In this document: positions 37,220 through 42,858 of the stretch, piece after piece
Numbering within the stretch: the stretch's first letter is position 1
Layout of the letters: every line of letters begins with the position of its first letter
From: Verrucomicrobiota bacterium
GTDB lineage: Bacteria; Verrucomicrobiota; Verrucomicrobiia; Methylacidiphilales; JBCCWR01
Reading direction: 5' to 3'
DNA: 42,858 bases
NCBI GenBank assembly: GCA_039192515.1
Contig: JBCCXA010000029.1
Location: forward strand, 1 to 42,858
The notes under the pieces: model-generated
Database searches by the model: none
What the model was told of the DNA's origin: nothing
The model's input: the letters and a program-made list of their open reading frames with translations, nothing else
Made by a program: the position numbers and the translations under genes

Positions 37220-38311
37220 CTACTTGGGTTCCGTAATAAGTGGTTCGGGGAGATGACCAAGGCGCCCGAATACACTAGTCAGTAGGGCCTGTCGCATGAA
37301 AACAGCTCCATGAGCTTGCGTCCAATAAAGATTGTGTGAGGTATGATCAAGTGAGGTGTCTAGCTCATCAAGTCTTGCTAAGGGGTGTAAAATAACGGCG
37401 TTTTTTTTCAAGTTACTTTCAGAACTTAGTTTGAAACGGGCATCCATGTTCTTATAGCTGTCACCCAAAAAGGCGATAGAATTCATGTAAATGACATCAA
37501 GTTTGGGCAGTCGATCTTGAATGTCGCTAATGACCTCATATTGAATACCTGCTTTGTTTAAACATATGAGTGTTTCCTCTCCGAAAGGGTCGGCCATTTC
37601 CGAGATTACCGTGATTTTAGATATGTGCTCCCGGAATAGTAAAGACATCAGAAGGAAACTTTTAACAGCCCGCATACTTCCTGGAGTGCCAAGGATACCT
37701 AAGTGGATTTTGGATTTGATTTGATCGGTGGCAAGTGCAGGCCTCCACTTCAATAGTGCATACCAGTCAGCAAGTGCTTGAGTAGGATGTTCTCCAGTCC
37801 CATTACCTGCGTTGATAAATGGGATGCGGAGGTTTTGCATGAGACGTTCAGGTGCATTTGTCTCAGTATGACGCATGATGACAAGATCTCCATAAGCATT
37901 AAACATCTCTCCAATATCCTCCAGGGACTCCCCTTTCTTGGTTCCTGTGAGCTGACCGTCTGGGATGGAGATAATTTTCCCATCTAGCCTTAAAACAGAG
38001 CTTTCAAATGAAGTTCGTGTGCGGGTGCTGGCTTCAAAAAATGCCGTAATGACAATCTTGCCATCCAAGGGCTTGTAGGGTGATATTTCCACTGACTCAA
38101 GCATGGATGCCAGTCGGCATAGTTCGATCACCTCTAGGCGGGTGAAATCACCTATATTGACAATGGAACGACCGGCTAGGTTCTTAAGAATTTCAAAATC
38201 AACCGTTCGCTTTCTGTGTAACTTTTTAGGCTCCGGATAAAGTGACTCTGAATCGTTGGGCGGATTGATTACATCCCGAAGTTGGTTTGGCTTTAGGTCT
38301 TCTTTTGTCAT
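37220..38311 (-). CDS. Aspartate-carbamoyltransferase-like enzyme with altered amino-acid site
   Basis: 363 residues with a 45-residue N-terminal extension. It transfers a carbamoyl group from carbamoyl phosphate to an amine. The carbamoyl-phosphate site is intact: STRTR at 95-99, Lys125/Lys126 in TGTKKGESLED, MRH (about 147), and HPTQ from His175. The block that is YMTRVQKER in E. coli ATCase reads YMNSIAFLG, so aspartate-binding Arg229 and Gln231 are replaced by Ser278 and Ala280. LHPLPR is changed to LHPLAR at 308-313. The second substrate may therefore not be aspartate. Neighbours are a symporter with its small partner and an AsnB-type amidotransferase, not pyrI, carAB or pyrC. The ATG overlaps the stop of the small gene by one base. 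Ordinary PyrB remains the default annotation. Confidence 0.85.
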   Translation of the reverse strand: MTKEDLKPNQLRDVINPPNDSESLYPEPKKLHRKRTVDFEILKNLAGRSIVNIGDFTRLEVIELCRLASMLESVEISPYKPLDGKIVITAFFEASTRTRTSFESSVLRLDGKIISIPDGQLTGTKKGESLEDIGEMFNAYGDLVIMRHTETNAPERLMQNLRIPFINAGNGTGEHPTQALADWYALLKWRPALATDQIKSKIHLGILGTPGSMRAVKSFLLMSLLFREHISKITVISEMADPFGEETLICLNKAGIQYEVISDIQDRLPKLDVIYMNSIAFLGDSYKNMDARFKLSSESNLKKNAVILHPLARLDELDTSLDHTSHNLYWTQAHGAVFMRQALLTSVFGRLGHLPEPLITEPK

Positions 38312-38430
38312 TACCAGAGATTCCTATTTTTTACGTCTTTAAGGAAAAGAGCAAGCAATGCTATGACTGCAAGTGCTGTTGCGCCTAAGGCACCTTGAAT
38401 AATGAAGGTTAGTATTGTTTTAGAAAACAT
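38311..38430 (-). CDS. 39-residue membrane protein, likely symporter small accessory subunit
   Basis: An ORF too short for usual cut-offs. From ATG 38430 it reads MFSKTILTFIIQGALGATAL, then AVIALLALFLKDVKNRNLW and TAA at 38313-38311. It forms one membrane helix with a basic C-terminal end. It starts 16 bp after the Na+/solute symporter stop, and its stop overlaps the carbamoyltransferase ATG (TAATG). This placement is characteristic of the small accessory proteins next to SSF symporters, such as the MetS-type partner. The identity as an accessory subunit is inferred from size, topology and position. Confidence 0.75.
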   Translation of the reverse strand: MFSKTILTFIIQGALGATALAVIALLALFLKDVKNRNLW

Positions 38431-38446
38431 AAGTCGCGTACTTTTA

Positions 38447-39859
38447 TTAGGCGGTTTTAGATTTTTCTTGAAGGGTTGCCCAGTCGAAGTGAATTGGGTT
38501 TATGCAGCGTGCTAAAAAAACGATGACCATTGAGATCATGGTGGAAATGAGTGTAGCGGTGTACCAGCCTGATAGTTCATAGGCAATGCTTCCTGCAACA
38601 CTTCCTCCAATCATAGCAAGAATAGCACCTAGAGAGCTGGCTTTTTGCCAATAAAGTCCTGCTATGACGGGCCAGATGGCACTGCCTACCAATGGGCCAG
38701 ACCGGAAAAGCACTTCTAGTAGATTAGCTTTGTTGAAACTCAAGGCCCAAGTGAGGACGCCGAGGCTAATAATGATAACTGAACTAAGTTTACGGAGTTG
38801 GTTTTCTGATATGTCTGGCTTAATCATTTTGCGAACAACGTCTTCAGCAAAAAGATCTGAAGTGGCTGCTAAAAGGCTGTCTATGCTGGAAGCCAGTGAG
38901 CAAAACACGACGATAAAAACGACAATAGCTCCAGCTTTGCCCAAGACTTGGCTGGCTATAAGTGGACCAGTCATATTCGGATCAGGGATATTGATGGAGA
39001 GTGCCCCGGCGCACAATCCAATGAATCCTGCTGCGATTGGTATGGGAAACCAGAAGAGTCCCGAGAGGAAAAAAGCCTTAGGTGCGATTTCTTGGCGCAT
39101 GGCAAAAACCCTGCTCCACCACACATTATTGTGAAAAATTTCTCCGAACCCGAAAAACATATTATTGAAAATAGACAACAGAGCCACCGGCATAAAAACT
39201 TGCAAAAGCATGGGCTGTTCCGTGCTAAGCTGAGCATGAACGTCATCTATGTCTACTTTTATCAGAACTAGAGTTCCGACAACGACCACGCCTATCAAAA
39301 TAATGATGCTTTGGACGAAGTCAGTCCCTATGACTGCATAGAGTCCTCCAAATAGTGTATAGACGACACATACCAATAAAATGGAACTCATCCCAATGAC
39401 ATAGTCTAATCCGGAGAGAGCATTAAGAACAACTCCCCCTGCTATAGCCATGCTGACGAGCCATGCTAACGAGTAGGTAGCAGAGATTATTAGAAATATA
39501 ATCCAAGCAACTTTCCCGTAACGGAGGCGGATGAAGTCACCGCTTGTGTATCCATTAGGAATAAGTTGTCGAATACGAAACGCCATAGGTGCAAATAGGA
39601 AAAGCCCGAAGCTTGCTGTGGCATAAGCAATGAGTCCCCAGATGCCCATTTGAACTGCAAATTGGGGTGCTAGCATGACAGTATTTGAGGTAACCCATGT
39701 AGCCATAGCTGTAGCGGCTCCTAGAGCTAATCCCACGTTGCGACCGGCTAGCATGAAACCATCTAAGTTTTTAGCTTTGCGTCCCCAGAAAATACCCATA
39801 GCAATCCAGGCTAATCCAAAAGTGATGAGAAGAATAAGTGCTATGTCTGGTGAAAGCAT
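38447..39859 (-). CDS. Sodium:solute symporter family (SSF) transporter
   Basis: 470 residues with about 12-13 membrane helices. GFMLAGRNVGLALGAATAMATWVTSNTV is the typical first-helices segment, and the FGGLYAVIGTDFVQSIIILIG block is the SSF signature region. It is a Na+-coupled importer of the SSF type. The substrate cannot be read from sequence. Family members import urea, amino acids, sugars, pantothenate or choline-type solutes. Its place before a carbamoyltransferase and opposite a carbamoylase suggests a ureido or amide solute, which is inference. It lies 18 bp after the FN3 gene and 16 bp before the small membrane protein gene. Confidence 0.88.
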   Translation of the reverse strand: MLSPDIALILLITFGLAWIAMGIFWGRKAKNLDGFMLAGRNVGLALGAATAMATWVTSNTVMLAPQFAVQMGIWGLIAYATASFGLFLFAPMAFRIRQLIPNGYTSGDFIRLRYGKVAWIIFLIISATYSLAWLVSMAIAGGVVLNALSGLDYVIGMSSILLVCVVYTLFGGLYAVIGTDFVQSIIILIGVVVVGTLVLIKVDIDDVHAQLSTEQPMLLQVFMPVALLSIFNNMFFGFGEIFHNNVWWSRVFAMRQEIAPKAFFLSGLFWFPIPIAAGFIGLCAGALSINIPDPNMTGPLIASQVLGKAGAIVVFIVVFCSLASSIDSLLAATSDLFAEDVVRKMIKPDISENQLRKLSSVIIISLGVLTWALSFNKANLLEVLFRSGPLVGSAIWPVIAGLYWQKASSLGAILAMIGGSVAGSIAYELSGWYTATLISTMISMVIVFLARCINPIHFDWATLQEKSKTA

Positions 39860-39877
39860 GGAATAAAGAAAAACGAT

Positions 39878-40345
39878 TTAGTTCGCAGAGGCTGACGAAG
39901 TCTGCCGGGCTTTCAGGTGTCCTTGAATAATAGCAAGTATAGTTGCAACTAGCCCAATAGTTCCTATTGTGAGAAGTAAAGTTACCTTCGATCTGATGGG
40001 ATAGTTAACTTGGACGGTCAAAGGCTTGGACCACTGATTTCTTGCGATTTGCTGCTTGATACGGAAGTAGGTGGAACCCTCTTTCAGTCCAGAAATAAAG
40101 GTGCGGTTAGCTGCGCCCTCATAAATGACAATAGCATTTGAGAAATCTGGGTTAGAAGATTGTTCTATGATGAATTCAGAGGTAGATGAAGCCTCAGGCC
40201 ATTCTAGAACAAGGTGACCTTGATCAGTCTGAATAGGAGATTGGTTTTTAAATTCAATAGCATGAGTTTCATATGTGGCAGTGAAATAGCATAGGATAAT
40301 AAGCACAAAAATACTTTTACCAAACTTGTGGGGGGAATGCCTCAT
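39878..40345 (-). CDS. FN3-domain protein with C-terminal membrane anchor, first gene of the operon
   Basis: 155 residues. Residues about 8-28 form a signal peptide (IFVLIILCYFTATYETHA). Residues about 35-115 form one fibronectin type III-like domain (LVLEWPEASSTSEFIIEQSSNPDF ... YFRIKQQIARNQWSKP). A helix at about 120-142 (VTLLLTIGTIGLVATILAII) anchors it, leaving a short cytoplasmic tail. The FN3 domain therefore faces the periplasm or surface. It could be an accessory or sensor for the symporter encoded 18 bp downstream. The role is unknown. Confidence 0.7.
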   Translation of the reverse strand: MRHSPHKFGKSIFVLIILCYFTATYETHAIEFKNQSPIQTDQGHLVLEWPEASSTSEFIIEQSSNPDFSNAIVIYEGAANRTFISGLKEGSTYFRIKQQIARNQWSKPLTVQVNYPIRSKVTLLLTIGTIGLVATILAIIQGHLKARQTSSASAN

Positions 40346-40512
40346 GACTTTCTAGTCGTGTGAATTTAAATCATGACAGAGCTTTATGCAAAGGTTTTCT
40401 CTGTTTGGTTGGTTTATAGCTGCTGAAAAAATCATGGTACTTGAATTGGGTTAATCATTTGTTGTTATCTTGCGAATATGTTATTAGATCTACATAGATT
40501 ATTTTAGAGTTC
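40346..40512. promoter_or_regulatory. Divergent intergenic region between the carbamoyltransferase operon and the hydrolase operon
   Basis: These 167 bp must contain the promoters of both operons. Towards the plus-strand hydrolase gene, TATTAG at 40482-40487 is a possible -10, with TTTGTT at 40458-40463 as a weak -35. No clear operator repeat was found. Shared control of synthesis and breakdown genes from this gap is plausible but unproven. Confidence 0.4.
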
Positions 40513-41781
40513 ATGCATTTGTTGCCATCGATAAATTTGCCAAGATTAAAAGCTGAGTTGAAAGAGCTCAGTGAGATTGGCCGTCATAAGGAGGACCATG
40601 GTATTTACCGAATGGCTTTTACGGATGCAGATATGCAAGCTCGTCAATGGTTTATGAAAAAAATGCGGGATCTGGGCATGGCTATTCGTATGGATGGCGC
40701 AGGAAATGTTATCGGGCATTGGCCTAGCTATAATGACCGCCCGTGCGTGATGACAGGTTCACATTTGGATTCGGTCCCTTGCGGAGGACATCTTGATGGT
40801 AGCTTAGGTGCTTTGATCTCACTTGAGGCGGTTAGGCGTATCATAGAAGAAGGCTTTCGTCCGGAGTATCCGTTTGAGGTCATTGCAACAAGTGATGAAG
40901 AAGGGCGCTTTGGCGGGATGTTTGGAGCACAAGCATTGTGTGGAGATTTAACTCCGGAGAGCATTTTGGCGGCAGAGGACTTAAATGGAGTCAAATTGAC
41001 TGAAGAAATGAAGCGGCATGGAATGGACCCACTAGGTGCTTTAGAGGCTCGCCGTGAACCTGGCAGTATTCATAGTTTTCTGGAAGTGCATATTGAACAG
41101 GGACCTGTTTTGAATAATCTTAATAAGGAAGTGGGTATTGTCGAAGAAATTACCGGACTCTTTAGGTGGAAGGCTCAGCTTATTGGAAATGCAAATCATG
41201 CTGGAACAACTCCTATGGATATGAGGCAAGATGCTTTCATGGGCCTTGCTGACTTTGCTCATGAGATAGAGCGCGTTTTGGAGGAAGATGGATCAGAGAA
41301 AAGCCGAGCAACTGTGGGCAATGTTTCTTTATCACCTGGTGCGGCGAATACCGTTTCGGGCAGTGCCGAATTTTCCTTAGATGTGCGTGATACAGACCCA
41401 GAAGTTTTGGGACGTCTAGAAGACTCCTTCCGCAAGGTGCTGTCAAATATCGCTCGAAAAAAAGGGCTTATGTTTGAATTTGAAAGAGTAAGTAAAATTG
41501 ATCCAGTTAAGTGCGATCCAAGGATTGTTAATATCATTGATGAATCCGCTAGTAAGCTGGGGTTGAAAGCGATGCGTATGCCGAGCGGAGCTGCACATGA
41601 TTCTCAAATTATTGCGAGCATTGCTAATGTAGGGATGATTTTTGTGCCTAGCAAAGACGGACGGAGTCACTCGCCTGCAGAGTGGACTTCGTGGCAGGAT
41701 ATAGAAGCAGGCGCTAATTTAGCCTTACGTAGTTTGATGCAAATGGCTGAAATTAAAATAAACAAGGTAGATAGGAATTAA
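40513..41781 (+). CDS. Zn-dependent N-carbamoyl-L-amino acid hydrolase / allantoate amidohydrolase family enzyme
   Basis: A 422-residue M20-fold enzyme that cleaves the carbamoyl (ureido) group from N-carbamoyl amino acids to release CO2 and ammonia. Metal ligands are visible: His84 in TGSHLDSVP, Asp95 in GGHLDGSLG, Glu129/Glu130 in SDEEGRFGG, His193 in EVHIEQGP and His386 in GRSHSPAEW. The dimerisation block GNANHAGTTPMDMRQDAF and TVGNVSLSPGAANTVSG are closer to carbamoylases and beta-ureidopropionases than to enteric AllC. The substrate cannot be fixed by sequence. It starts a two-gene operon divergent from the carbamoyltransferase operon, with the next gene 3 bp downstream. Confidence 0.88.
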   Translation: MHLLPSINLPRLKAELKELSEIGRHKEDHGIYRMAFTDADMQARQWFMKKMRDLGMAIRMDGAGNVIGHWPSYNDRPCVMTGSHLDSVPCGGHLDGSLGALISLEAVRRIIEEGFRPEYPFEVIATSDEEGRFGGMFGAQALCGDLTPESILAAEDLNGVKLTEEMKRHGMDPLGALEARREPGSIHSFLEVHIEQGPVLNNLNKEVGIVEEITGLFRWKAQLIGNANHAGTTPMDMRQDAFMGLADFAHEIERVLEEDGSEKSRATVGNVSLSPGAANTVSGSAEFSLDVRDTDPEVLGRLEDSFRKVLSNIARKKGLMFEFERVSKIDPVKCDPRIVNIIDESASKLGLKAMRMPSGAAHDSQIIASIANVGMIFVPSKDGRSHSPAEWTSWQDIEAGANLALRSLMQMAEIKINKVDRN

Positions 41782-41784
41782 AAA

Positions 41785-42609
41785 ATGACAGGGAAGAAAA
41801 ATGCCATTGCCAAGCAAAGTGCCAAACCTAAGAAAGACCCTCATTCTATTTCTGAAAGGGTTGCTGATAAATTAGATCCTCTGAAGGAGTTTTATCGCGA
41901 TTCTTTTGTTCAGCATCCCGCTCATATAGAGGCGATCGTTAAACATGACACAGCTCTACTTGTGATAGATATGCAATATTTAGATGCTGCTGAGGGTTTT
42001 GGAGTGTTTAAAAACGCAGATACTGCGGGGGTGCCACATGAAGCTCAGCGTTATTATTTTCGCACTTTACGAGAAACCGTAGTCCCTAATATCCAAAAGA
42101 TTCAGACTGCTTTTCGTAAGCATAATATGGAAATTATTCATACTCGCATTCAATCCTTAACCCGAGATGGGAGAGATCGCAGCGCTGGGCATAAGCGGCT
42201 AAATTTACATGCGCCACCGGGGTCTAAGGAGGCGGAATTTTTGGAGAAGTTGGCACCTCATGGTGATGAAATTATATTTAATAAGACTGCCAGTGGGGTC
42301 TTTCCCTCTACTAATATACATTACGTGCTCAATAATTTAGGTATAAAAGCGCTTTTCGTAACGGGTGTTTACACAAATGAATGTGTGGAGACAACAGTTC
42401 GAGCTGCATGCGATTTAGGGTATATGGTAACGGTTATAGAGGATGGTTGTACAACTGTTACACCAGAATTACATAAGGCTTCTTTAGCGACTCTACGGGA
42501 TCGCTATGCCCGCATCATGACGACTGAACAAGCTTTAAGAGAGCTAGAGAGTCATGCAATCAAACGGCCCTCCCTGTTGGATGAGGAAATAATTTCATCG
42601 GTGAGTTAA
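41785..42609 (+). CDS. Cysteine hydrolase of the isochorismatase-like superfamily (amidase type)
   Basis: 274 residues. A Lys-rich N-terminal extension of about 50 residues precedes the fold. The catalytic triad is Asp62 in LLVIDMQ, Lys167 in IIFNKTASGVF and Cys200 in GVYTNECVETTVRAACDLG. The family includes ureidoacrylate hydrolase (RutB), biuret hydrolase, N-carbamoylsarcosine amidase and nicotinamidase. A Cys nucleophile with an adjacent ureidohydrolase gene favours an amide- or ureide-cleaving role rather than isochorismatase. It is separated from the upstream gene by 3 bp, so the two are co-translated. Which bond it cleaves is unknown. Confidence 0.87.
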   Translation: MTGKKNAIAKQSAKPKKDPHSISERVADKLDPLKEFYRDSFVQHPAHIEAIVKHDTALLVIDMQYLDAAEGFGVFKNADTAGVPHEAQRYYFRTLRETVVPNIQKIQTAFRKHNMEIIHTRIQSLTRDGRDRSAGHKRLNLHAPPGSKEAEFLEKLAPHGDEIIFNKTASGVFPSTNIHYVLNNLGIKALFVTGVYTNECVETTVRAACDLGYMVTVIEDGCTTVTPELHKASLATLRDRYARIMTTEQALRELESHAIKRPSLLDEEIISSVS

Positions 42610-42650
42610 TTGGCTTTAGAGGGGATTCCCTATTGAGTCAAAGCAGAGTT

Positions 42651-42857
42651 TTAAGCGGGTAGAGCTAGTTTTTTTATTTCGCAAGAAATACTCGGTGCGT
42701 AAGCGCGGAGATGTAGCGTAGCGGCCGTCTTGGTAGTAAAATGGGATAGTGAAGTATCGGCGAGGTAATCATAGTGTATGGTGTTGTCAGTATCATGTGG
42801 TCCTTCCGACCAAGTATCGAAGAAAGGTGATAAACGGGGGGCTCTGTAAGTATTTGG
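42651..42857 (-). CDS. Probable 3' end of a minus-strand gene entering from the right edge
   Basis: From the right edge a minus-strand frame is open for 68 codons to TAA at 42653-42651. The product reads naturally (SPFFDTWSEGPHDTDNTIHYDYL ... LHLRAYAPSISCEIKKLALPA) and is placed convergent to the hydrolase gene with a 41-bp gap. No family is recognised from this fragment. Confidence 0.5.
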   Translation of the reverse strand, partial: PNTYRAPRLSPFFDTWSEGPHDTDNTIHYDYLADTSLSHFTTKTAATLHLRAYAPSISCEIKKLALPA

Positions 42858-42858
42858 A

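Noticed and set aside
38664..39271. Long plus-strand frames opposite the symporter (38664-39134 and 38948-39271)
   Set aside because: They are antisense shadows of the symporter gene, with no independent domain evidence.
1..42858. CRISPR arrays, tRNA or rRNA genes, integrase or IS transposase genes
   Set aside because: No regularly spaced repeats, tRNA T-arm consensus in context, rRNA core or transposase motif was seen on reading both strands.

Overview
The window is 42.9 kb of moderately AT-rich bacterial chromosome. It most likely comes from a marine member of the Verrucomicrobiota, probably near Opitutae. This is inferred from the Ca-binding tail DEDFDGDGVSNFIEYVFGG on secreted proteins, LamG-rich surface enzymes, a sulfatase remnant, the phoH / 7TM-HD phosphohydrolase / ybeY cluster, and a long PurF of the Bacteroidetes/PVC type. 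There is no rRNA marker, so the placement is tentative. No tRNA, rRNA or CRISPR array was seen.

Region 1 (1-14.4 kb) is accessory and partly decaying. It opens with a tandem array of at least three secreted GH26 (beta-mannanase type) enzymes. Each has one Ig-like module, two LamG-like modules and a Ca-binding tail. The array is followed by a sulfatase pseudogene with at least six lesions, a secreted beta-helix protein, an unknown membrane-anchored protein, a VOC protein, and a pair of tiny overlapping membrane-protein genes that each carry one lesion. This looks like an eroding polysaccharide-degradation locus.

Region 2 (14.4-33.6 kb) is mostly housekeeping. It holds a GcvR-like double ACT protein, two sensor histidine kinases, a prohibitin-like SPFH protein, a DUF362-like protein, phoH / 7TM-HD / ybeY, purB, and a purS-purQ-purL-purF run. 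The purF reading frame is interrupted by a TAG. A diverged intergenic repeat occurs twice, after the gene at 11626-12543 and after ybeY, with a conserved hairpin loop.

Region 3 (33.6-42.6 kb) is the most unusual part. A tight minus-strand operon encodes, in transcription order: an FN3 membrane-anchored protein, a Na+/solute symporter, a 39-residue membrane protein missed by simple ORF cut-offs, an aspartate-carbamoyltransferase-like enzyme, an AsnB-type amidotransferase and a GH1 glycosidase. The carbamoyltransferase keeps the carbamoyl-phosphate site but lacks the residues that bind aspartate. Transcribed divergently are an N-carbamoyl amino acid hydrolase and a cysteine hydrolase of the isochorismatase fold. 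Together these enzymes could make, import and degrade a carbamoylated amino-acid amide. N-alpha-carbamoyl-L-glutamine 1-amide, an osmolyte known from a halophile, is one candidate. This is a hypothesis from gene content and active-site residues, not a demonstrated pathway.
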